Positions 46,132 to 54,487 of a stretch of 64,000 nt of DNA are shown piece after piece. The position numbers and the translations under genes are program-made. Source of the stretch: Tissierellia bacterium (GTDB lineage: Bacteria > Bacillota > Clostridia > Tissierellales > Peptoniphilaceae); NCBI GenBank assembly GCA_030538075.1, contig JAUNUQ010000004.1, positions 35,714 through 99,713 on the forward strand, read 5' to 3'. The notes under the pieces were generated by a model. That model saw nothing but the letters and a program-made list of their open reading frames with translations. It did no database searches and was not told where the DNA came from. The stretch's first letter is position 1; each line of letters begins with the position of its first letter.

Positions 46132-47127
46132 ATGATTCTGTATTTAACTGAGCAAGGTGCAACAGCGAAGGTGGATGAAGGACAAATAGTTATCGAATGC
46201 AAGGATGGACTAGTTAGAAAGATACCAAAGGAGCTCGTAGATACGGTCACCATATTTGGGCAGGTTCAACTTAGTCATGCTTTTCAGGTACATTGCTTGA
46301 CTCGTGGAATTCCTATAGCATATTTGTCGATTCATGGAAAATATTTTGGTCGAACAATTTCTACCTCGCAAACGAATATTCTACGATTAAAGGAACAAAT
46401 AAGAATGAGTTCTAGTGAGCAATTCTGTCTCGAGTTTGGGAAGATTATCATTAATGCAAAACTCAATAATCAAATTACGATTCTGAGAAGGTATCGACAC
46501 TATTGTGATGAAGTTTTATCTGACATTAATGAGATTATTAAGTACAAAAGGGGAATTGATAGAGCGGAATCTTTGAACCAAATAAACGGATATGAAGGAA
46601 TCGCAGCGCGATCTTATTGGAGAGGGATATCTAAGGTCTTACCGAAAGAATTTCAATTTGATGGGCGTAGTAGACGCCCGCCAAAGGATCCATTTAACTC
46701 TATGATCAGTTTAGGATACACGCTACTTCTAAATGAAATCACAGCTTATTTAGAACAGCAAAACTTGTCTCCTTTTTGTGGGTTTATGCACCAAGATCAC
46801 GATGGACATCCATCACTTGCCAGTGATTTAATTGAGGAATGGCGGGCAGTTGTGGTAGACTCGTATGTCATTCATCAACTATTAAATGGAAAAGTGAATC
46901 CGGAGGACTTTGAGAAGATGGAGAATGGTGGGATCCTGATCAATTCTAAATACTTAAAGCTATTTTTAAAAGGATTTGAAGACAAACTCAATACTTCTCA
47001 AAAATACTTGGCGTATATTAATGAACCGATTAGTTTTCGGAGGGCTTTATATCAACAGGTTTTGTGTTTGGTGCGTGCCATCGAAGCGGGTGATCCATCA
47101 CTATACTCGCCGATAAATATACGTTAG
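46132..47127 (+). CDS. cas1: CRISPR integrase Cas1
   Basis: Metal-dependent integrase that inserts new spacers with Cas2. The 331-aa protein has the expected metal ligands Glu155 (GYEGIAARSYW), His220 (FMHQDH) and Asp232 (ASDLIEEW). The start at 46132 follows AAGGTGA by 4-5 nt; the frame extends upstream to 46060 without a better site. It lies 116 bp after the degenerate end of the array. Confidence 0.95.
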   Translation: MILYLTEQGATAKVDEGQIVIECKDGLVRKIPKELVDTVTIFGQVQLSHAFQVHCLTRGIPIAYLSIHGKYFGRTISTSQTNILRLKEQIRMSSSEQFCLEFGKIIINAKLNNQITILRRYRHYCDEVLSDINEIIKYKRGIDRAESLNQINGYEGIAARSYWRGISKVLPKEFQFDGRSRRPPKDPFNSMISLGYTLLLNEITAYLEQQNLSPFCGFMHQDHDGHPSLASDLIEEWRAVVVDSYVIHQLLNGKVNPEDFEKMENGGILINSKYLKLFLKGFEDKLNTSQKYLAYINEPISFRRALYQQVLCLVRAIEAGDPSLYSPINIR

Positions 47128-47136
47128 GAGTATGTT

Positions 47137-47457
47137 ATGAATGATTTATTTGTTACGAAGACTGGAAAAAGTGAAGAGGGTGGAAGGTTTTTAACGCTAA
47201 TCATTTATGACATAGTAGATAATCCCAGTAGGGTTCGCTTTAGCAAGTTCCTACAATCTTATGGGGTTCGTGTTCAAAAATCTTGCTTTGAAGCTTATCT
47301 CACAAATTCACAAATTCATAAATTGCTTAAGAGCTTAGGCCGGAGAATTAATAAGAAAGAAGATAATGTGCGAATATATGTGCTCACTGCACATGGTAAA
47401 GTTTATAATTTTGGTTTGTGTGATGAACCGTTTTACGAAGATGTAGTTATCATTTAG
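47137..47457 (+). CDS. cas2: CRISPR adaptation protein Cas2
   Basis: Ferredoxin-like fold partner of Cas1, 106 aa, with LIIYDIVDNPSRVRFSKFL near the N terminus and VQKSCFEAYLT, the standard Cas2 signatures. It follows cas1 by 9 bp and is followed by a terminator. Confidence 0.95.
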   Translation: MNDLFVTKTGKSEEGGRFLTLIIYDIVDNPSRVRFSKFLQSYGVRVQKSCFEAYLTNSQIHKLLKSLGRRINKKEDNVRIYVLTAHGKVYNFGLCDEPFYEDVVII

Positions 47458-47475
47458 TCATTCTATTTCAAAAAT

Positions 47476-47501
47476 AAAACCGCTGATCCACAGCGGTTTT
47501 T
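47476..47501. terminator. Bidirectional terminator after cas2
   Basis: AAAACCGCTG / CAGCGGTTTT with a 6-nt loop, A-rich on the left and T-rich on the right. It can end both the cas transcript (plus) and the small ORF-mnmH transcript (minus). Confidence 0.88.
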
Positions 47502-47521
47502 AATTCAGATACATTAACCTT

Positions 47522-47698
47522 TCAATCCTTAATCCTCGGTTTCCTTTGCCTTGGAGGTTCCGCTCTCTCTGGATCATTGAAGAGCTTTCGACCGGATTGA
47601 TGCCTCAGGGCGATCTTTCCGGTGAGGGCTCCGATTTTGGTCAGGCTGGCTACGGATTTGCTGGTCAGTGCTTTGCCTATTTTCAATATGTTTTTCAT
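47522..47698 (-). CDS. Small basic protein (58 aa), unknown
   Basis: An open frame on the minus strand starts at ATG 47696-47698, preceded by GGGAGGGATT with 4 nt spacing, and ends at TGA 47522-47524 just before the bidirectional terminator. The product starts MKNILKIGKALTSKSVASLT and ends RKPRIKD. It is rich in Lys and Arg, with an amphipathic N-terminal helix and a Pro/Arg-rich tail. It lies 69 bp downstream of mnmH on the same strand. I do not recognise a family. The good ribosome site, terminator and lack of an overlapping gene support it as real. Confidence 0.55.
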   Translation of the reverse strand: MKNILKIGKALTSKSVASLTKIGALTGKIALRHQSGRKLFNDPERAEPPRQRKPRIKD

Positions 47699-47767
47699 GT
47701 ATAATCCCTCCCTTGCTTTGGGTGTTTGGAGAAGCTTTCGGATTATTTCTACCCAGTGGGAGGGGGT

Positions 47768-48814
47768 TTATTCAGGTGATACGAGATTTAACGTGATTTC
47801 ATGATATATTTGTGCTATTTTTTGCAGAGCATCGGATTGATCGCCGTCGATGATATGGTCTATGGTCTTATGCTTTGTGGCATAGTTGAGGTCATAGTAT
47901 TTGGATATCAGCTCTTCGATGACATAATCATATGCACCTTGGTCGATGGAATCTTGATATTTTTGGATTCGCTCGGGTTTCATGTAACGGGACAATTTGT
48001 CGAGGGTGGTCTTTAGCTCCTCGTCGTTGTCATGAACATACTCTTCTCGGATGCGCTGAACTCTGTGGGTCATATCGGAATCGATCCGTATTTTGATGGA
48101 ACGATTCAGGGCGTCCATCATTGGAGTGGGCAGCAGGATTTTTCCGATCCTACGGCTTTCGCCTTCAATGAAGGCAGGACGGTTTCCGATGGATTTCAAT
48201 TCTTCATAGAGTACACTCTCAAACATCTTTTGGCTTGGCTGCTCACTCTCTCCAATCGACCCTAAGAGGGAACCCTTGTGGTGCGCCAATCCTTCAAGAT
48301 CGATGATCGGATATCCTTCTTGCTCTAATTCATGGAGAAGCTGGGTCTTTCCGCTCCCGGTATGGCCATAGAGGGAGATCAGCCGCAGAGCATCGATTCT
48401 CTTGGGCAGTTCGGAATTGATGTACTGGCGGTATTTTTTATATCCGCCGTCCAATTTAAAGATTGGCAGCCCCAAAGCTTTAAAGAGGGCAACCGGAGCC
48501 GAGCTGCGATAACCTCCTCTGGAGCAGAAGAGGATTAGAGCTTCGTGGTGATCGACCAATTTGTGGAGCTGAAAATAAGTCTCCTCCAAATGTGAGCCGA
48601 CAAATCGGAGGCCCATGCCCTTTGCGATTTTCACATCTCCCTGTACGTATTCGATGCCGATAGCCTCTCTTTCCTCTTCGGTGAATAGGGGGATGTTGAT
48701 GGCGCCGGGGATCGTGCTTTCGCGGTATTCTGAAGGGGTTCTGAGGTCGATGAGCACATAGCCTCGGTGGAATTCCCCCTGGTCTAATTTTTCATATTCT
48801 ATTGTCTCATACAT
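47768..48814 (-). CDS. mnmH: tRNA 2-selenouridine synthase
   Basis: Replaces sulfur by selenium at wobble 2-thiouridine of tRNAs using selenophosphate. The 348-aa protein has an N-terminal rhodanese domain with catalytic Cys97 (LFCSRGGYRS) and a C-terminal P-loop domain (GHTGSGKT, residues 150-157). Length matches E. coli SelU/YbbB (about 364 aa). Its presence implies selenophosphate synthetase elsewhere in the genome. It is divergent from mgtA. Confidence 0.92.
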   Translation of the reverse strand: MYETIEYEKLDQGEFHRGYVLIDLRTPSEYRESTIPGAINIPLFTEEEREAIGIEYVQGDVKIAKGMGLRFVGSHLEETYFQLHKLVDHHEALILFCSRGGYRSSAPVALFKALGLPIFKLDGGYKKYRQYINSELPKRIDALRLISLYGHTGSGKTQLLHELEQEGYPIIDLEGLAHHKGSLLGSIGESEQPSQKMFESVLYEELKSIGNRPAFIEGESRRIGKILLPTPMMDALNRSIKIRIDSDMTHRVQRIREEYVHDNDEELKTTLDKLSRYMKPERIQKYQDSIDQGAYDYVIEELISKYYDLNYATKHKTIDHIIDGDQSDALQKIAQIYHEITLNLVSPE

Positions 48815-48896
48815 ATCTTCACCATTGCTTTCGTTTATCCAAAGTCACCCTCTCATTATAAATTTGAATAGAAGGATCGTCAAATTATTTGTTGCG

Positions 48897-48945
48897 TACA
48901 TATGGTCTACATACGAGATATTCAGCTGAAAAAATTTACATACGA
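48897..48945. repeat. Short direct repeats in the mnmH-mgtA intergenic region
   Basis: TACATACGA occurs at 48908-48916 and 48937-48945, with a related TACATATGG at 48897-48905. They lie about 80-130 bp before mgtA in an AT-rich divergent intergenic region and may be regulator sites. No M-box Mg2+ riboswitch is recognisable. Confidence 0.35.
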
Positions 48946-49026
48946 CATAAAGGGATTGTGCTAAAATGATTCTAAGAGAATGTTTTATGACTTAAGAGGG
49001 AGTATATTTTTGGTTGGAGGAAACTC

Positions 49027-51600
49027 ATGAATCCCATTATTAATCACTGGAGTCTTTCAGAAGAAGAACTATTACAAAGGTTAAACTCAAAATCGATGGG
49101 ACTAGACCCTGCTAAAGCACAGGGAGTTCTTTTGGAGCATGGACCGAATCGTCTATCCGAGAGCGTCCAGAGTTCACCGATTCATCTGTTTTTTCGACAA
49201 TTTAAGAATAATATCACGATCATCCTGCTCTTCGCTACGGTGGTATCGTTGATATTAGGAGACTATTTGGATTCTCTGATCATTTTCAGCATAATTATAG
49301 CGAGTGCAGTGCTCAGCTTTTTTCAAGAGTATAACGCAGGCAATGCGACAAAAAAATTAATGGAAGTCGTCGAGATCAAGGTGACGGCTCTGCGGGGAAA
49401 CCAGCCTGTGGAACTACCGGTCGCGGAGGTCGTGCCTGGGGATATCATACTCCTTTCCAGCGGGAATATCATACCTGCTGACGGCCGCATTGTGGAGTCC
49501 AACTCCCTGTCCATTGACGAATCGATGTTGACAGGGGAGAGTTTTCCCGTTGAGAAAAAGGTGGGGATTTTACCAGAGAAAGTATCTCTATCTGATCGCA
49601 CGAATAGCCTTTGGATGGGCACCCATGTGATTAGCGGCAGTGGCCGCTACTTAGTTGTGAATACTGGAGTAGATACAGAATTTGGCAGGATCGCCAATAC
49701 ACTGAATATCACAGAGCCAGAAAATGATTTTGAAATCGGCGTGCGAAAATTTGGTACGATGCTGATGGAAGTCACCGTATTTATCTTGCTCTTTGTCTTC
49801 ATCATCAACCTCTATCTGCAAAAACCACCGCTGGACTCCCTGATTTTTTCCTTATCATTGGCGGTGGGACTGACACCTCAACTCTTGCCCGCCATCATCA
49901 GTATCAACCTGTCCCATGGGGCAAAGCTGATGGCAGATAAAAAGGTCATTGTCAAAAAACTCTCCTCGATCGAAGACTTTGGTACGATGAATCTATTGTG
50001 TTCGGATAAGACGGGGACGATCACTACAGGAAATGTGGTGGTACAGGGCTGCACAGACCTGTCTGGACAGGAGAGTGAGTGGGCTCTACTGGCTTCTTAT
50101 ATCAATTCCAGCTTCCAAACGGGCTATGTGAATCCAATTGATGAGGCAATCCTTGCAAAGGCAAGCTTTGATCTATCTGGATATGAAAAGCGAGGGGAGA
50201 TCCCCTATAATCTTATCGATAAACGGCTGGGAATTGTCACAACGACGCCAACGACCTCTCTCTTTAAAGGAGAAACCGTCCTATTGGTGAAAGGAGCAGT
50301 AAAAAAAGTATTAGAAGTCACCAGCCAATATATGGATTCCTCAGGAGAGGTATCTCCGATTGAAGGAGTGAAAGAGCAGCTGGAGGCCCAGTTTGCCTCT
50401 TTTAGCGCAAAAGGCTATCGAACCCTTGCCGTCGCCTATGCACAGACTCAAGAGGCCGATCCCAGCGAAAAGGATCTGACGCTGATGGGACTACTCACCT
50501 TTGTAGACCCTCTAAAAGACGGCGTCATTGATACGGTCTCGGAGCTGAGGGAAAAAGGTGTGGAGCTAAAAGTCATCACAGGGGACAACCGATTGGTGGC
50601 GGAGAATATCGCAAGACAGCTGAGCTTAGAAGGTTCAAGGGTGCTGACAGGGGAGGATCTGCTCAAGATGAACGAACCTGCACTGATTCGATCCATTGAG
50701 GAGGTCTCTGTTTTTGCAGAAATAGAACCGAATCAAAAGGAGAGAATCATCCTCGCCTGCAAAAAGGCTGGCAATACTGTCGGCTATATGGGGGATGGGA
50801 TCAACGACGCAGCGGCAATCCATGCCGCCAATGTGGGAATTTCTGTCAACACCGCTGCGGATGTCGCAAAGGAGGCTGCAGATATCGTGTTGTTAGAGAA
50901 TAATCTAGATGTTCTCAGTGGTGGGATCACCTATGGGAGAAAGACTTTCTCTAATACGATGAAATACGTGTTTATGGCGACCTCATCAAATTTTGGAAAT
51001 ATGTTTAGCATGGCTGGAGCATCTTTGATGTTACCATTTTTGCCATTAAAACCAACCCAAATCCTGCTGGAAAACCTATTGACTGATTTTCCAGAGATGC
51101 AAATAGCCAAGGACAATGTAGACGAAAACAGCTTGGATCAGCCGACCAAATGGGATCTGGGTTTTATTCGCCGCTTTATGGTGGTATTTGGTCTGCTCAG
51201 TTCGATCTTTGACTATGCTACTTTTGGGGTACTATTGCTATTTTTCAATGCGAATGAGACCCTGTTTCAGACGGGTTGGTTTACCGAGTCCATCATCTCT
51301 GCCACCTGCATCGTATTCGTCATTCGTACGAGGGGTCCCTTTTACAAGAGTAAGCCTGCAAGGGGCTTGGTGTTGGCAACGCTCTTGATCATCGGTGCAG
51401 TTTTTGCTCTGCCCTATACAGGATTAGGAAGTCTATTGGGTCTACATCCCATGCCCGTAGCGGTGATCCTGTCACTAATGGGCATCGTCCTTTTATATGT
51501 GATCAGCGGGGAAATCGCCAAGAAATTCTTCTACCAACAGGAGGAGAATCGGAGGAGAAGTCTATCACAAACCCGAAAAACTCAATATAAGGATGTGTAA
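49027..51600 (+). CDS. mgtA: Magnesium-transporting P-type ATPase (MgtA/MgtB-like)
   Basis: P3-type ATPase importing Mg2+, 857 aa. It has the phosphorylation motif SDKTGT with Asp327, TGES actuator loop, KGA nucleotide motif and GDGINDA hinge. The segment VGLTPQLLPAIISINLSHGA and the following KKVIVKKLSSIEDFG match the MgtA subfamily. About ten membrane helices are present. The ATG follows TTGGAGGAAACTC. P-type ATPases of other specificity remain possible. Confidence 0.85.
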   Translation: MNPIINHWSLSEEELLQRLNSKSMGLDPAKAQGVLLEHGPNRLSESVQSSPIHLFFRQFKNNITIILLFATVVSLILGDYLDSLIIFSIIIASAVLSFFQEYNAGNATKKLMEVVEIKVTALRGNQPVELPVAEVVPGDIILLSSGNIIPADGRIVESNSLSIDESMLTGESFPVEKKVGILPEKVSLSDRTNSLWMGTHVISGSGRYLVVNTGVDTEFGRIANTLNITEPENDFEIGVRKFGTMLMEVTVFILLFVFIINLYLQKPPLDSLIFSLSLAVGLTPQLLPAIISINLSHGAKLMADKKVIVKKLSSIEDFGTMNLLCSDKTGTITTGNVVVQGCTDLSGQESEWALLASYINSSFQTGYVNPIDEAILAKASFDLSGYEKRGEIPYNLIDKRLGIVTTTPTTSLFKGETVLLVKGAVKKVLEVTSQYMDSSGEVSPIEGVKEQLEAQFASFSAKGYRTLAVAYAQTQEADPSEKDLTLMGLLTFVDPLKDGVIDTVSELREKGVELKVITGDNRLVAENIARQLSLEGSRVLTGEDLLKMNEPALIRSIEEVSVFAEIEPNQKERIILACKKAGNTVGYMGDGINDAAAIHAANVGISVNTAADVAKEAADIVLLENNLDVLSGGITYGRKTFSNTMKYVFMATSSNFGNMFSMAGASLMLPFLPLKPTQILLENLLTDFPEMQIAKDNVDENSLDQPTKWDLGFIRRFMVVFGLLSSIFDYATFGVLLLFFNANETLFQTGWFTESIISATCIVFVIRTRGPFYKSKPARGLVLATLLIIGAVFALPYTGLGSLLGLHPMPVAVILSLMGIVLLYVISGEIAKKFFYQQEENRRRSLSQTRKTQYKDV

Positions 51601-51603
51601 AGT

Positions 51604-51632
51604 TTGTCTAATCTTTCCGCATGTTGTATAAT
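51604..51632 (+). promoter_or_regulatory. Sigma-A type promoter upstream of the DUF4015 gene
   Basis: TTGTCT (51604-51609) and TATAAT (51627-51632) with 17 nt spacing, 51 bp before the start codon at 51683. Confidence 0.65.
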
Positions 51633-51682
51633 TAATAAGTATACAATTTTTCAAAAATACGAGGGTTGTCGGGGGAAGATTC

Positions 51683-53665
51683 ATGAATCGAACGGAAGAA
51701 TCCAGAAACAGAAGAAGGGAAAAATCAAAAAGAGCGAATATGATCGCGGTCGGGGTCATCGTTGGCGTAATCGTCTTCGGGCTGTTGATCGCCAGTGCAC
51801 TGGGCGTCATTGGGAATAGCCCAGATAAGAAGAAGGGGAAAGAAACGAACCAGACGCAGACGGAACCGGTGACGGAACAAGTAGATCCAAATGCTACGAC
51901 GGATCCTAATTCAGAACAGACGGAGAATCCCAATTCTGAAAAAGTCTATTCTAAGGAAGAAAAGGATCGATTGGAAGCGGAGAATAGAGAAAAGTATGGG
52001 GATTTCTATGTGCCCCTACCAGATGTGCTGAAACCAGCTAGGGATGTGATTGTAAAAGGCCTCTACATCACCCACTCTACGGCAGCCTTTGATTTTAATG
52101 AAGAGAATATTCAGATCTATGAAGAATATATCAAATACCTAAATGGCGAGAGGGAATCCGAACCAGAAGGGGTCGATGGTGTCAATAAACTAGAGCGCGC
52201 ATTGGCGATTTGCAATCAGACGCCGATTAATGCCCTGGTAATCGATGTCAAGAGCGATGATGGTTATGTGACCTGGTCTAGTGATATCAAGGTCGTAAAT
52301 GATCTCGATACCTCCTACCCATCTTCCTATGATGATTTTGAGGGGCTACTCAAATATATGAAAGCCCATGACATCTATCCCATTGCCAGAGTCGTCGTAT
52401 TTAAGGACTTTGTCCTGCCAGAGATTCGCCCAGAACATGCAATGCAACTCATTGAAGGCGGAAGCTATAAAGATGATCAGGGGATGCCCTGGGTCAATCA
52501 ATATGACCATTTTGTTTGGGATTATGTGGTTGCGATTTCAAAAGAAGCCGCTCTGCGCGGTTTTGAGGAGATCCACTTTGACTATATTCGCTACCCCGAC
52601 AATGCAGCTGGCTACAATCCAATTGTCACATACCCAGGCAGAGAAGAGGAAAAGCGCAAGGATCAGAATATCCAAGACTTTATCGAATATGCCATGAAGG
52701 AGCTAAAGCCATATAATGTGAAGGTGGCGGCAGCTGTCTTTGGCATCATCACGCGCAGCTGGGAGGATTACCCAGAGGATATCGGACAGACCTGGATCAA
52801 GATCACTCGTGATATCGACGTGATCAGTCCGATGATCTATCCAAGCCACTATTCAGAGGGTTGGTACGGCTACGACGTACCCGATCGTGAGCCCTATGGG
52901 CTATTCCACAAGGCCCTACTCGAAGCCCTAGAAAAGAATGCCTCTATGGCCAGCCCTGCAAAGATCCGCCCTTGGATCCAAGGATTTACAGCGGAATGGG
53001 TGGACGGCTATTTGGACTATACCCCTGAGGTGATCGCCCAACAGGTCATTGCAGGAGAGGAGTTGGGAATCGATGAGTTCCTCATCTGGAATGCCGTCAG
53101 TGAATACAATCCCACGATCACGAATTATCTTGGCAAAACCCCTAAAAACCCAGTCGTAGATCCAAATAATCTGCCTGATTTCAGCATGTCCGAGACGCCT
53201 GCAGAAGATGGGCAAGAACCGGCTAAGGTGCTGGATATATTGGGAAGAACGCCTTTGGATGCTGCCCGCAAATTCCTGGCGGCAATCCAGCAGCAGTACA
53301 CAGATGAAATCTTCCTGCTCACCAAGATCAGTGAACGGGAAGCGAAATATGAAGACTTCGCAGCCGCCTATTCCCAGACCAATCTGGGACTGGAGGACTA
53401 CAATTTTGACTCCGTCACGAAGACGGACAGTGGATATGAATTCACTTTCAATGCGAGATTCACTTCCAATGCGGGGGTGGCGGAGATCATCGGAGGTAAG
53501 CTCTTGGTCGTCATCGAAAATCAGGTCTTTAAATGCGTATTACCGCCGATGACTTTCACACCGGCACCAGTGGAGGCGAGCACAGAAGCACCAGGTACCG
53601 AGGAATCGACAGAACCATCAACCGAAGAGACCACTGAACCAGAGACAGAGGAAACCAGCGAATAG
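51683..53665 (+). CDS. Membrane-anchored predicted glycoside hydrolase (DUF4015)
   Basis: Surface protein of 660 aa. A basic N terminus and one transmembrane helix (about residues 20-43) are followed by a Thr/Gln/Asn-rich linker. A TIM-barrel domain of the DUF4015 putative glycosidase family comes next (about 120-490; GLYITHSTAAF, ALVIDVKSDDGY, EEIHFDYIRYPD, DVISPMIYPSHYS). A second, smaller beta domain lies at about 510-625, and the tail is a Glu/Thr repeat. It probably acts outside the membrane on cell-wall or other polysaccharide; substrate unknown. GGGGGAA precedes the ATG. Confidence 0.8.
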   Translation: MNRTEESRNRRREKSKRANMIAVGVIVGVIVFGLLIASALGVIGNSPDKKKGKETNQTQTEPVTEQVDPNATTDPNSEQTENPNSEKVYSKEEKDRLEAENREKYGDFYVPLPDVLKPARDVIVKGLYITHSTAAFDFNEENIQIYEEYIKYLNGERESEPEGVDGVNKLERALAICNQTPINALVIDVKSDDGYVTWSSDIKVVNDLDTSYPSSYDDFEGLLKYMKAHDIYPIARVVVFKDFVLPEIRPEHAMQLIEGGSYKDDQGMPWVNQYDHFVWDYVVAISKEAALRGFEEIHFDYIRYPDNAAGYNPIVTYPGREEEKRKDQNIQDFIEYAMKELKPYNVKVAAAVFGIITRSWEDYPEDIGQTWIKITRDIDVISPMIYPSHYSEGWYGYDVPDREPYGLFHKALLEALEKNASMASPAKIRPWIQGFTAEWVDGYLDYTPEVIAQQVIAGEELGIDEFLIWNAVSEYNPTITNYLGKTPKNPVVDPNNLPDFSMSETPAEDGQEPAKVLDILGRTPLDAARKFLAAIQQQYTDEIFLLTKISEREAKYEDFAAAYSQTNLGLEDYNFDSVTKTDSGYEFTFNARFTSNAGVAEIIGGKLLVVIENQVFKCVLPPMTFTPAPVEASTEAPGTEESTEPSTEETTEPETEETSE

Positions 53666-53674
53666 TTTTTTCGG

Positions 53675-53714
53675 GGGATACGCAAGGTCATATCCATTTG
53701 GCAATGCGTATCCC
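53675..53714 (+). terminator. Hairpin after the DUF4015 gene
   Basis: Arms GGGATACGCA (53675-53684) and TGCGTATCCC (53705-53714) enclose 20 nt. It is not followed by a clean T-run, so termination is uncertain. Confidence 0.45.
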
Positions 53715-53741
53715 TCAATTTCAATTGGAGAACAGGAATAT

Positions 53742-54470
53742 ATGGAATACACAAAAGAGTTTCGAGTACCCGCATATATGGTCACTGCAGATCAATTCAT
53801 CACACCGGAATACCTACTTAAAGAGATGGTAGACAGCTCTCGGGAGCATAGTGATATCGCTTTGGGAGAGGAGTTTGGAAGTTCCCATTTCTGGATTTTG
53901 ATGTCATGGGTAATAGATATAATGCGAATGCCCCGCTTGGACGAGAAGATTTCTATACGCACTTATGTCGCAGGCTACAAGAAGTTTTTCATCTACCGGG
54001 GATTTGAGGTCACTGGGCCTAATGGAGAGCAGCTCGTCCATGCGATGACGGTCTGGACACTGATGGACCCCGTGGCCAGAGCCCTAATTCGAATCCCCAA
54101 GGAGCTTTTTCCAGATATCGACAAGCCAGAAAAGGTCCATGTACCACTGCGAGATTTCGAGTTGAGACCAGATGCCCTCCTCATAAGGGATCATTTCCTA
54201 GCGAGGCGGAGTGATATCGACTTTAACGAACATGTAAACAATGCGGTCTATTGGCGCTGGGTATATGATCTGGTGCCCTATGATCAGTACAAAGGTCTAT
54301 CTATACGCAGATTAGACGCTGAATATAAGAAAGAGATCCTCTTGGGAGACCGAGTTCTCATCGAGGGTAGAGTCTTTTATAGAGAAGAGAGAAAAGTCTT
54401 TGAGATCCGCATCTTAGATGAGACAGGAGAGGAGCTAAAGGCTCTTTTATTAGCGGAATTTCAAGTTTAG
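53742..54470 (+). CDS. Acyl-ACP thioesterase
   Basis: Hot-dog fold enzyme that releases fatty acids from acyl carrier protein, 242 aa with two hot-dog repeats. The first has SSHFWILMSWVIDI and the second has DIDFNEHVNNAVYWRW, where Asn and His form part of the catalytic site in the plant FatA/FatB-like family. ACAGGAATAT precedes the ATG. It is followed 17 bp later by the SARP-type regulator gene. Confidence 0.85.
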   Translation: MEYTKEFRVPAYMVTADQFITPEYLLKEMVDSSREHSDIALGEEFGSSHFWILMSWVIDIMRMPRLDEKISIRTYVAGYKKFFIYRGFEVTGPNGEQLVHAMTVWTLMDPVARALIRIPKELFPDIDKPEKVHVPLRDFELRPDALLIRDHFLARRSDIDFNEHVNNAVYWRWVYDLVPYDQYKGLSIRRLDAEYKKEILLGDRVLIEGRVFYREERKVFEIRILDETGEELKALLLAEFQV

Positions 54471-54487
54471 ACTTAAACGCAGAAAAG

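Noticed and set aside
48815..49026. M-box magnesium riboswitch upstream of mgtA
   Set aside because: The untranslated region is short and AT-rich, and the M-box core is not recognisable.
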